Assembly (NCBI GenBank): GCA_033977485.1
Contig: CM066990.1
Span: forward strand, 13,272,001 to 13,336,000
DNA: 64,000 bases
Direction of reading: 5' to 3'
Origin: Hydrangea macrophylla
Taxonomy: Eukaryota; Streptophyta; Magnoliopsida; Cornales; Hydrangeaceae
Shown here piece after piece: positions 1 to 10,329 of this stretch. Positions within the stretch are counted from its first letter, which is position 1. Every line of letters starts with the position of its first letter. The notes under the pieces are model-generated. The model was not told where the DNA came from. It saw nothing but the letters and a program-made list of their open reading frames with translations, and ran no database searches. Both the position numbers and the translations under genes were made by a program.

Positions 1-2387
1 TTAAATTAGTTCATACTGATGTGTCTGGACCAATAATTATTAGAACAAGTGGTGGTTATGAGTATTTTATCACATTTACTGATAACCAATCTAGGTATAG
101 ATATTTGTACCTAATGTAGCACAAGTCTGAAGCCTTTGAAAAGTTTAAAGATTTTAGGGCTGAAGTGGAGAATCAATTAGGAACACACATCAAGGCCATT
201 CAATCTGATCGAGGTGGCGAGTACCTCTCTAATGAGTTTATTGATCACTTCATACAGAATGGGATTCTGTGATAGTTGACTGAACCTGGTACGCCTCAAT
301 AGAACGGTGTAGCAGAGAAAAAGAATCGGACTCTTTTAGACATGACTAGGTCAATGATGTGTTATTCCGAGTTGCCATTATTCCTTTGGGGTTATGCTTT
401 GGAAACAACTATATATATATATACTAAATCTAGTACCAAGCAAATCTATTTCCAGGACACCACGAGAGATGTGGATTGGACGCAAGCCTTCTTTGCAACA
501 TCTCCGGATATGGAGGTGTCCGACACATGTTCTAAAGGAAAGATGAGCAAGTTGGATTCTAGATCTGAAGTATGTTATTTTGTAGAATATCCAAAGAGTA
601 CTTATGGATGGTATTTTTATGATCCAAGAGATCAGAAAGTGTTTGTTAGTAAAAATGTTGTTTTCTTCGAGGATTATTATATCATGAACCATAAACTATG
701 GGAAGGATAGATCTTAGAGAGATAGAAGGAGATCCCTCTATTTTACCCGCAGTTGATAACTATATAAGACAAGAAAATACCACCTCTTCACCCATTTCCG
801 CACCGGTACCTCATCGTAGTGGGAGGATTATCAGCCAGCCTGATAGATACATGTTCTTAGGAAAAATTTTGAAGCTGTCTCCATAGAATCTGAATCTGAT
901 ACTGCCACGTACAAAGAGGCAATGGCTAATATAGACTCAGCCCATTGGGTTAAAGCTGTGAAGGCTGAATTGGAATCTATGGATTCCAATCAGGTCTGGG
1001 ATGTTGTAGAACTTCGAGCCAATATTAAACCCATTGGTTATAAGTGGGTCTACAAGAGGAAAAGAGGATCTGATGGAAAGGTTAAGACCTTTAAGGCAAG
1101 GCTTGTAGCGAAAGGTTATACTCAGAGGGAGGGCATTGACTATGAGGAATCTCGCCGGTAGCCATGCTCAAGTCCATGAAAATACTCTTATCCATTGCTA
1201 CATGCCTATATTATGAGATCTGGTAGATGGACGTCAAGACTGCATTCTTAAATGGAAATCTTGAGGAGGACATCTATATGTAAAAACCAGAAGGGTTTGG
1301 TGAGAAAGGTAACTTAGTATGCAAGTTACAAAAGTCCATTTAAGGGCTTAAACAGGCATCCAAGAGTTGGAACATTCTTTTTGACCAAGTGGTTAAATCA
1401 TTTGGCTTCATACAGAATTTGGATGAACCTTGTGTATTCAAGAAATGTGAAGGAAAAGTGGTGGCCTTTCTTATTCTTTACGTTGACAACATTCTACTCA
1501 TTGGGAATGATGTAGCGGATTATCAACGATTAAGGTTTGGCTAGCTAGTACTTTCGATATGAAGGATATAGGAGAGGCGAGCTATATTCTTGGGATAAAG
1601 CTCTTTCGAGATCACAACCGAAAGATAATGGGATTATCTCAAGCTGGTTATATCGATAAGGTGCTAACTAGGTTTTCAATGAATAATTCAAAGAAAGGTT
1701 TGTTACCTTTTAGGATTGTTTAGCATTCTCCAAGGACTAGTGTCCAAAGACACAGGAGGAGAGGAATCGCATGGCAGGAGTTCCCTACGCTTCGGCAGTG
1801 GGAAGTCTCATGTATGCGATGTTATGCACTAGACCAGATATCTGCTTTGTCGTTGGTATGGTTAGCAAGAATTAGTCGAATCCAGGTCCAGAGCACTGGA
1901 CAGCTGTTAAGCACATTCTTAAGTACTTGAGAAGAACTAAAGATCACATGCTTATGTATGGCAATAGTGTGTTAATTCCAGTAGGATGCACTGACTCGGA
2001 GGAGGATTAAGTGGAAATGCATTGCAGACTCAACTACAAAAGCTGAGTATATGGCTGTATATGAAGCTGCAAAGGAAGCTGTTTGGCTTAAGAAGTTTCT
2101 TATGGAGCTCGAGGTGGTACCAGCATCCTTGTCACCTAATAAGCTATATAGTGATAATAGTGGGGCAGTGGCTCAGTCCAAGGAGCCAAGGAACCACAGA
2201 AAGGAAAAGCACGTAGAGTGGAAATATCATCTAGTACGAGTTATTGTTCAACGTGGAGATGTGACTGTCACCAAGCTAGATTGCCACCGCTGACAATTTT
2301 GTGGATCCTTTACAAAGGCCTTGCCACAGAAGGTCTGATCGTCATCTAGATAGTTTAGGTCTTAGATATAGTCATGAATGGCTATGA
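1..2387 (+). pseudogene. copia pol remnant: integrase, RT, RNase H
   Basis: Reading the three plus frames gives integrase core (HTDVSGP-like start, later [12 protein letters not shown]), then the integrase C-terminal region (342-710), the RT N-terminus (922-1161, [11 protein letters not shown]) and RNase H (2051-2293, [13 protein letters not shown]). The frame is broken by many stops, for example in the MQHK motif near 117 and in the segment before the PQQNG-type motif near 271. There is a 5-nt loss near 1150 before SPVAML, and about 75 nt are missing near 2000 within RNase H. Most of these defects are shared with the copy at 44822-47267, so the decay predates the duplication. It cannot encode a working polyprotein. 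Confidence 0.93.
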
Positions 2388-2402
2388 GTGCAAGTGGGTG
2401 TT

Positions 2403-3888
2403 TGTTGGGTTTGTGTTCTCAAACCATTACTCTATGTATAAGACATTGACATTTTAATATATAGATATCAGCTTTACATGTATGTTCTTTCATTAGATGA
2501 TTGTTAATCCATAACTATCATAGTAAGTAATTCGGGTGTATATGAGATACATAGTGAGATACAAATTACTATTCTTTGACACTTAGAATTTGTCACAGTA
2601 GATGATAAGACTGGATATCTCATCAGGTGTACACAGTATCATGATTTACTACCAATGAATGGAGTGATTAATCTCAATCACTGGAGTGTTACTCTTAGTT
2701 GATATGCTAGTGCTTATAGTGCATTGACAGACTTAAGTTTTCCTATTGACACTTAAGACTATCAATAGTCGATACGAAGTCACAACTTGTTTAAGGTACG
2801 TGTTCTCAATCTTCAGACGGTTATGAACACGTACTATCGATATGGATGCTTTGACTTACCAATCAGTGAGGTGTATAAAAGATCAACACGTAGGTATCTT
2901 GGGTATGTCATGTTCACAGTGTTATGAACATATATTGTCAAGATAGAATCTACCCTCTATTAAAGAGTAAGCATTCCCTTGAGAATGTCACCAAGTTGAT
3001 TACTAAGAACTACAGTCTTGTTGATAAGTAGTTATCAGGATGTTTGGTAATCATGAGAGGTGAATGGGACTCAAGGAACATAAGAAATAATCATGATTCA
3101 GGTTGACAGTTACCGTTTATCGGACTACCAGAATATGATTATGAATGCTGATGGTAGAGTAACATTAGTGCATCATACAAGTCTAGACATCGCTTCTAAT
3201 ATGTTCTTTTGCGTTGGAGTTCAGTTATCGTTTTATAGTGGAATTAACATTAACTGATCAGCTGGTTAGTTTGCTGACCAAAGAGTATTGTCATGGTAAT
3301 TAAGATCTCATCTGTGCCAACAATAAAGAACCTAGGAGGTCCCACTCTTAGCTCCACTAGGATGCTTGGAAAGGCACAAGAGGATCATATCATGATAAAT
3401 TCGATCGATTCGAAGGAGTCTCGATTGATTGAAGTCTAGACCGGTTCGATCGATCAAAGGTGGTTCAATTGATCGAAGCTTCGATCGATCAAAGCCACTT
3501 CGATCGCTTGAACGTAAAGTTGGTTCTGGGAATCTATAAATAGGGCAGCTACAACCAGAAAAAGGAAGTCGTTGTTTTATTATACTAGAAATTGTAGAAA
3601 CTATTTTAGGTTATCCCAGACCTTCTCTATCCTCTCTATTAGGGTTCCCACCAACCCTAGTCTCTCTGGGAGCATCCATAGGAGTCATAAGAGTGAACAC
3701 CATCTAGTGGAAGCTGCTAGAAGTTAAAGATTTTAGAATTGGGTTCAAGACACTAAGGTATAATTCATGTCCCCTCTTGTACGCATCTATAGAGTCAACG
3801 AGTAGTTGATCCAGGCTACCAATTTAAAATTTTGAAATTGGTTCTCCGCTGCACGTTTTAAATAATTTAAAACCTTATTTTCCTTCAT
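2403..3888 (+). repeat. 3' LTR of +copia A
   Basis: Starts TGTTGGGTTTGTG and ends CCTTCA, about 1,486 bp, directly after the polypurine-like AAGTGGGTGTT at the end of pol. It is homologous to the LTRs of the young element at 17295-25970 in reverse orientation. It carries a cluster of CGATCGAT-type palindromes (about 3397-3512) followed by a TATAAATA box near 3534. Confidence 0.93.
3534..3542 (+). promoter_or_regulatory. TATA box of LTR promoter (+copia A)
   Basis: CTATAAATAGGG lies 20-30 bp downstream of the palindrome cluster in the 3' LTR, in the position expected for the U3 promoter. The same box is found in every related LTR in this window. Confidence 0.7.
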
Positions 3889-5809
3889 ATAGATATCCTC
3901 CTCAAGATTGCCATTCAAGAATGCAGTTTTAACGTCCATCTACCAGATCTCATAATCTAGGCATGCTGCAATGGATAAGAGCATTCTAATCGACTTGAGC
4001 ATGGCTAATGACGAGAAGGTTTCCTCATAGTCAATGCCCTCCCTCTAAGTATAACCTTTCCCTACAAGCCTTGCCTTAAAGGTGCCAAACTTTCCATTAG
4101 ATCCTATTTTCCTCTTGTACACCCACTTACAATCAATGGGTTTGATATTGGCAGGAAGTTCTATAAGATCCCAGACGTGATTAGAATCCATAGATTCCAA
4201 TTTAGCCTTCATAACTTTAACCCAAAGAGCTGAATCAACATCAGCCATTGCCTCTTCGTACGTGGTAGGATCAGATTCAAATTCTATAGAGACTGCTTCA
4301 AAAACTTCTCCTAAGAACATATATCTATCAGGCTGGCTGACCATCCTCCCACTATGATGAGCTACTGGTGCAAAAATGGGTGAAGAAGTGGTATTTTATT
4401 GTCTCACATCATTATCAACTACGGGTAGGACTAAGGGCTCTCCTTCTATCTCTCTCAAATCTATCCTTCCCTTAGGTTTATGGTTCATGATATAATCATC
4501 CTCCGAGAAAATAGCATTTGTACTAACAAACACTTTCTGCTCTCTTAGATCATAAAAATACAATCCACAAGTACTCTTTGGATACCCTATAAGGTAATTT
4601 ACATCTGATCTACTTTCCAATTTGCTCATCTTACTTTTCAGCACATGTACTGGACACCCATATCTGAAGATGTTGCAAAGAGGGCTTGTGTCTAATCCAC
4701 ATCTCCCGTGGTGTCTTAGGAATGGTTTTTCTTAGAACAAGATTTAGTATGTACGCAACAGTTTCCAAAGCATAACCCCAAAGAAATAATGGCAACTCAG
4801 AATAACTCATCATCGACCTAGTTATGTCTAAAAGAGTCTAGTTCCTTCTCTCCACTACACCATTCTGTTGAGGCATATCGGGTGCAGTCAACTATGACAA
4901 AATCTCATTTTGTACGAGGTGATCAATAAACTCATTAGAGAGGTACTTGCCGCCTGGATCAGATCGAATGGTCTTGATATGTGTGCATAATTGCTTCCTA
5001 CTTCAGCCCTAAACTCTTTGAATTTTTCAAAGGCTTCAGACTTATGCTGCATTAGGTACACATATCCATACCTAGAGTGGTCATCTGTAAATGTGATGAA
5101 ATACTCATAACCACCCCATGCTCTAATATTTATTGGTCCACACACATCAGTATGAACTGATTCTAACAATGCATTGGACCTATTTCCCTTTGCAGGAAAG
5201 GGCCTTTTGGTCATCTTACCCTCTAAACAAGACTCGCAGACTTTCATTGGTTCGAGAACCAAATTGCCTAAGATCCCTTCTTTGACTAGTTTGCCAATCC
5301 TATTTAGATTGATATGGCCAAGCCTAATGTGCCAAAGTCTTATTCAATTAGTGGAAGGTTCTTTTCTTTTAGATGGTAGAGTTACCACCGAGTTATTAAG
5401 TTCTGTATTAGAATCATAAGAAATATTCGGAGTGATCACATACAAGCCATTAGTTTTAACACCAGAACATAAATGAACCATTTGTTTTAGTGACCAACTC
5501 AGTTCCAAAATAAAAAGAACAACTTTTATTCGATAAATCAGAAGCTGAAATTAAATTACGTCTCATTAAAAGGACATAAAGTATATCTAATAAAACTAAA
5601 GTCTTATTGTCCTCAAATTCTAAAACTACCACTCCTATACCAACTGCAAAAACGATTGTGCTAGATCCCAGAGTCAGCATGATCTCCCCGTCACTACATT
5701 TCCTGGTTGATCTAAACTCCTGCAACGAATTACAGATATTGTTAGTCGCAACAGAAGTAATGTACCAAGTGTTTGAAGTATCTGTTATAAAACTTTCTTT
5801 AATCATATA
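3889..5809 (-). pseudogene. copia pol remnant: protease, integrase, RT N-terminus
   Basis: Read on the minus strand from 5809 down: a protease/GAG-pre-integrase segment (5806-5456, TSNTWYI then SATNNICNS-like, with the catalytic Asp-Ser-Gly region altered), the integrase zinc region [14 protein letters not shown] and core [11 protein letters not shown] (5262-4888), the integrase C-terminal part (4813-4396) and the RT N-terminus with CKWVYKRK (4344-4045). Several frameshifts and stops break it. It stops at 3889 where +copia A is inserted, so the RT catalytic YVDD part is absent from this side. Confidence 0.92.
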
Positions 5810-5814
5810 AAACT

Positions 5815-6433
5815 TAATGATGCCAAAAATTGGTAAGAGAGATTAAGGAGAGAGATATGGTGACAATCAATTATATGTGGTTCGGCCCTGTTCATAAGGT
5901 GACCAACATCCATGGGTGCGTCAGTGCGCTTCACTAGCAGATCACCGGCGGGCCTGGTGAGCCAACAGTTGGGCGGCACTCCCAGTAATACCGACTGGGT
6001 GTATGCGTATGAAATAAGTATGTGCTACTATTCTCTAGGTTAATAAAGCAATCCCCTTTAATGGGGGTGAGTGGCCCCTTTTATAGGTGCAAGAGACCAC
6101 CCGTAAAAGGCAATTGATTAGATAAGGAAACCCGATCTAATTACAAGTTGATGAGCATAAATCATGGGAGGTTTCGTAAATGGCTTAGGAAACTATTTAC
6201 ACATTCCATTAGTCTTCTGATTGATTTAGGAAACTGCTGCATGGCTTGGCTGTCAAACTGTACCTCGTGGAGAGCTGCTGCGCCACATGCCCGGGCTGAG
6301 CGAGCATACCGAGCGGTTGCACTTGAAATACCTCGGATTTATCAGTGGGCCACTAGCTCCCTTTTCAGATAATCCGGGTCCTTTGCTGCTGACGTGGAGG
6401 TGTGAGTGTAGTAGAATATTTCTGGGCGTATCA
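5815..6433 (-). repeat. 3' LTR of the Tat element
   Basis: Matches 15868-16484 along its length. Its outer end reads TAATGATGCC where the other LTR reads TGATGATGCC, so the terminal TG is mutated to TA here. It ends ATCA next to a polypurine tract. The TATA box CCTATAAAAGGGG lies on the minus strand near 6076-6087. Confidence 0.92.
6076..6087 (-). promoter_or_regulatory. TATA box in Tat LTR
   Basis: Minus strand reads CCTATAAAAGGGG, a strong plant TATA box. The equivalent in the 5' LTR is at 16131-16142. Confidence 0.7.
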
Positions 6434-6452
6434 GCTGCCTCCCATTTTTGAA
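6434..6452 (-). other. Polypurine tract of the Tat element
   Basis: The minus strand reads AAAAATGGGAGGCAGC directly before the 3' LTR, the position and composition expected for the plus-strand DNA primer. Confidence 0.75.
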
Positions 6453-7200
6453 GTTGATATGATGTCCCATCAGATGAAGTTTGAAAATTAAGACTGCTTC
6501 CGAGGAACCGTCCGGTAAGAGTTCGGGACCCTACCCGGGGTGGGATCGATCGTGGTGGTCAGCCGAGGTAAGGACTGAGCTGTGGCCCTGTGGGCCTGAG
6601 TCCTACCTGTGCCATGTGTCAGCTTGTGACTGGCCTAGTCAGGATCAAACGAGGCCAGCGTGGATGTAACCAGACCATTTACGTGATAACCAAACCATCT
6701 CGTTGTGCATTTAATGCGTGCGTCTTTTGAGGCAACGCTTTGCGTGCCCGAGGTGATAACTGTCAGCCACTTTGGGCGGGAAAGCGTATGAGCTATTGGA
6801 TCTATTTTGATCTGAACTATCTGTGGTTCCTATACAAAGGAACACTTGTTTATTTCTTTAACTCGTTGCTGCAAAGACATATATTCCCGAGTGGTTTGAG
6901 AGCGAGCAAGATCCCGAGCAAGATTCCCGAGCCCTTTTCTGAGCTAAACTTTGTAAGTCTTTCCTTTCCAGCTTCAATTCTTCACTCTTTTCCTTCTCTT
7001 CTTTTCTGAGCGAGGCTGGAGAGAGCGAACCCACTTAGGTTAGAACGGGAGTGGGATTTTTTTCTTCCTTAGGTTCTATTCTTTCTTCAAGTCAGGAGGC
7101 ACCTTAGGGCAGTTGAACCAAGCGGGACTTTCCAGGGTAGTCTCTTGACCCATACCTTGGTCGTCATCTTCTTCCTGGCCCAGTTACCGAAACCCCAAGA
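6453..7200. other. Tat 3' region upstream of the antisense gene
   Basis: No convincing coding segment. On the plus strand a TATA-like CTATACAAAGG near 6831-6841 lies about 360 bp before the first ATG of the antisense gene and could be its promoter. This is a weak inference. Confidence 0.4.
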
Positions 7201-7949
7201 ATGTGTCACTCTAGTTTTAACTCGTCCTCCCGGTCGGAGGATGAGCGGTCCAAGTCAGAGGAGCTGGACACAAGTCTGAGTCTGCCGTCCGTGTCCCCCT
7301 CTGATCACCAAAGCAAAGGCAGAATCCCGATCCATCTCTCCGATGATGAGTCGGACCAGGAAGCCCCTGTTGTTTCCATTTCTCGGGGTTCAGGCGACGA
7401 AACACTAGGGGAACCCAATCCCGAGGTGGCCTTCTCCAACGAATTCATCCCGTCTACCTTGCGTACTGAAGATCTCGGGCGCATTAGGGATAGGTACGGC
7501 CTTCCCGACCACTTCTCCTTGGTCGTGAATGTTGGGGGGCCCAAATCTACTAGCCCGGATTCACCACCCTATATAAGGACATCCTTATGGCTGGGTTTCG
7601 CATCCCCCACCATCCGGTTGCTCGGGACGTCCTGATATACATGGGGATTGCCTCGGGCAATTTGGCCCTGAACGGTTGGAGATTCCTCATGGGGTCCATC
7701 TCCTTATGGCCCCAAGTTTTTGGGTACAAACTCTCCGTCCAGGAGTTCCTCTAGACACACCGACCGTTCCCCGTACATAGAGAGACCGGGTTCTTTTCTC
7801 TTGGGGCTCATCAGGGGAGGAAGATCTTAGTCAACTGCCCGAGCAACAACAAAGGGTGGAAGAACAGGTTCTTCTAAGTGTCCACCCTCGGGCTCTGCAA
7901 ATAGGCCCCCGGGATACAGATGAGGACTTCTGGGCGGGAGAGTTGAGGG

Positions 7950-8035
7950 GTAAGCCCGTTCGATTTCACTTTTTTGCTTTCTTCTTTGTTTTACTCCAGT
8001 TTCTGAGACTAACCACTTTGCACTTTTCTTTGCAG
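7950..8035 (+). other. Probable intron 1 of the antisense gene
   Basis: Begins GTAAGC and ends TTTCTTTGCAG with a long T-rich run before the AG. 86 bp is typical of a small plant intron. The signals exist only on the plus strand, opposite to gag-pol. Confidence 0.6.
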
Positions 8036-8149
8036 CGGGATTAACCAATCTGCCGAGCATTTCCGATGAGTGCCAAGCCAGGATTAGGAGTTTGGCAGAC
8101 TAGCCGATAAACATCTGGAACGTGTTGACTCGGACCGGCGACTTTCGAG

Positions 8150-8295
8150 GTACTAACGACCCTGCTCAGCCCACCGAAGCTCCGGTATTCCCCCCAATTC
8201 TTCCTGGCAAATGGTCAAACTCTGCCATCTCCCGTGGTACTCCTTCCCCATCTTCTACATTGGTTGTTAACTGTTCAACTTTTTTTCTTTTGCAG
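8150..8295 (+). other. Probable intron 2 of the antisense gene
   Basis: Begins GTACTAAC and ends TTTTCTTTTGCAG, followed at once by an open reading segment starting MAPKRN. 146 bp. Confidence 0.6.
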
Positions 8296-8664
8296 AGATG
8301 GCTCCGAAGAGAAATATAGAGCAATTGAGGGAGAGGCAGGCCACTGTCACTGCTGCTGCTACTGCCCGGATGGCGGTGGCACAAGGGAAAAGGCCCGCTG
8401 CCGAGGCCCCGGGTGGAGAGCGTCCGCTGAGGCGGATCCGATATGGGGTAGCAAACTATCCGGAGCCAGTGGGGACCTCAACGCCCCACGTGGTAGTAGT
8501 TAAAGAGACTGCCCCCGGGAGGGGGTGCCGACCGTGGCACCGATGGCTACCTCCGCTGAGATCAGGGAGCGGGTGAAACCCGGTCTGCTCCCCAGCCAAG
8601 TGGAGGCATGTGAAAATATGTCTCCTGAGGTCTTCCAAAGCTGGTTGTACAACTTCTCTCACAT

Positions 8665-8762
8665 GTTGAGTTCTCCTGCCTCAGTTTCCTTTTCTTTTTT
8701 TTTTTATAATTATTTTACCAACTGTGCATGTTTGCTGACCGATCGGTTTTTACTTCTCGCAG
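8665..8762 (+). other. Probable intron 3 of the antisense gene
   Basis: Begins GTTGAG and ends CTTCTCGCAG with an unusually T-rich body (8690-8710). The 5' splice site is less certain than the 3' site. Confidence 0.5.
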
Positions 8763-9311
8763 GTCGGATGCATGGCCATCGGGGCTGAGTCCTTCCTACC
8801 TTCCTTGGCTAGGAGGGCCGCTGCTGCTGAAGCCGCTTTGTCTGAGGAGCGGGAAATCTCAGAGACTAGGGGGACCGCTCTAGCTATAGAGAAGGACAAG
8901 GTAAAAGGTTTGCCCTTGAGCCTTGGCGCTGCTTAAGTCGAGCTAGCTACCACCCAGGCCGACCTAGAGGCTACTAGGGCCAACGCAATGGCGGCGGAGG
9001 CACGGGAGAAGGAGCTGGCAGAGGTGGCCGCAACTGGGGCCCGGGAGGAATCTTTCGATGATGGCTTCTTCCAAGGCTATGAAGATCTTAAGCGCAGGCT
9101 ATCCCGGGACCACCCCGAGTGGGACATCTCGTCTTACGAGGGGATTGATTCAGACTTCTGGGATGTAGGTCCTGTTGCGGGCGAGGGCCCAACTGCTGAT
9201 GCCGGACTTGCTGAGAAGGCTGCCCCGAGCGGGGGCTCTGTCCAGAGAGGAGTAGCTGACCTGTTGAGAGAGGCTGGGGAGACCGAAGACGTGGTCGAGG
9301 TGGACGACTAA

Positions 9312-9938
9312 GGTCCCTGACCTGTTTTCTTTTGTATTGTAGTTTTTGTTTTTGTTTTTTTTTTTAGGGGGGGGGGGAGAGGCTACTATAATTGCCCCTC
9401 AGACGATGTAAATAACTTTGTTTGTTAATTAAAGAAAAGGTCCGTGAGGCCACCTTTATTTCCATTAACTATTTACATATCTGCCTGTTTGTGATTCTCA
9501 GTATCTGCCCAGTTTTAAATGACCTAAATCCCTGCCTTAACAAATGGTTTAGGACCGTAACTGGTAGAACAGCTGGTCTTACCGACCTGTTTTAAAGGTG
9601 ACTGCCCAGTGTATCATAGGAACTTGTCCTGTTTATCGTCCGGGGTGGCCCGGTGTATTATAGGAAAATCCTGTTTTACCGTCCAGGATGTTTTATCTCT
9701 GATCACAATAAGTACTTAGGAATGTTAAGATTCCAAGTCCTTTTAATGACCGGTGTGATTTCCTGTTCTAGCCCAGTCCCTGCCCCCCCAAGCATTTTGC
9801 TAAGGTGGGTGTGCGGGAGTGAGTGGCCATCGGAAATTGACCTGGAACATGGGTGGTTGCAGGGTCATTTGAGGCTTGCCATCATCAGCCACCTAGGGGG
9901 TTTGCCCCCGTCGCTGGTTGGGCCTAAGCAAAGTCGTT
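9312..9938. other. Tat spacer between antisense gene and tandem repeat
   Basis: No coding similarity seen. It holds a homopolymer-rich stretch (T-run then G-run near 9350-9380) just after the antisense gene, and GC-rich spacer. An open frame at 9653-9979 has no recognisable domain. Confidence 0.5.
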
Positions 9939-10134
9939 GCCTCGGGGTTAGGCCCGAGGTCTTTGTGCCTTGGTGTTGAGCCAAGGTCTTGTGCCTCATG
10001 TGTCAGTCCGAGGTCATTGTGCCTTGGTTTTGAGCCAAGGTCTGTCATGCCTCGGGGTTAGGCCCAAGGTCTTTTAGGCCTCGGGTGCAATCCCAAAGTT
10101 TTGGAGGCGCCTTAGGGTTAGGCCCGAGGTCTTT
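9939..10134. repeat. Minisatellite of about 28 bp, seven degenerate copies
   Basis: Units of 26-30 bp of the form GCCTCGGGGTTAGGCCCGAG plus GTCTTTGT recur seven times with substitutions. Each unit is an imperfect inverted repeat (CCTCGG against CCGAGG), so it could form a small hairpin. It lies in the untranslated 3' region of the Tat element, where related elements are known to carry tandem repeats that can seed satellites. Confidence 0.8.
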
Positions 10135-10329
10135 CAATATTGGACGGGACACTGACAGGAGTAATTTTGCAAAGTAAAGTCTTTTATTTTATTCAAAAAT
10201 TTATAATGAATGCTCAAATGGAGCTACAACAGTTTCCTAACCAGTACTAAACTGCCCATATCTCAGGGTTATTGATAGTACTTGCAGAGGTGTTGCACAT
10301 TCCAAGGGTGAGACAGATCACGTCCATCC

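Larger units (their letters stand above)
1..3888 (+). mobile_element. Ty1/copia retrotransposon, decayed 3' part (+copia A)
   Basis: The window opens inside the integrase region of a plus-strand copia element, which runs through reverse transcriptase and RNase H into a full 3' LTR. The 5' part lies outside the window. Order IN-RT-RNase H is that of Ty1/copia. At 3888/3889 the LTR ends in CCTTCA and abuts the middle of a minus-strand copia reverse transcriptase, so this element inserted into that one. The same junction recurs at 48697/48698. Confidence 0.93.
7201..9311 (+). pseudogene. Antisense extra gene of Tat element, gypsy-type transposon protein (PF04195-like), with introns
   Basis: This gene runs opposite to gag-pol. 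Exon 1 starts at ATG 7201 with a Ser/Glu/Asp-rich N-terminus. After a frameshift near 7550-7570 it continues as a segment with HPVARDVLIYMGIASG, NGWRFLMG and NKGWKNRFF, which resembles the plant 'putative gypsy type transposon' domain. Three likely introns with GT-AG ends and pyrimidine-rich 3' ends follow (7950-8035, 8150-8295, 8665-8762). A basic exon begins at 8298 (MAPKRNIEQL). The last exon ends at 9311 with an acidic tail containing FFQGYEDLKRRLSRDHPE, the kind of C-terminus seen in Tat extra ORFs. In-frame stops (for example at about 7754) show it is inactive now. Its function is unknown in the family. Confidence 0.72.

Noticed and set aside
6148..7009. Open frames of 60-90 codons on the plus strand
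   Set aside because: They fall in or next to the Tat LTR, have no domain, and read across LTR borders.
8298..8576. MAPKRN frame as a host gene
   Set aside because: It lies between the LTRs of the Tat element and continues the antisense extra gene. There is no independent host similarity.
9939..10134. CRISPR-like repeat array
   Set aside because: Units are directly adjacent, diverged and without unique spacers. The context is a plant retrotransposon.
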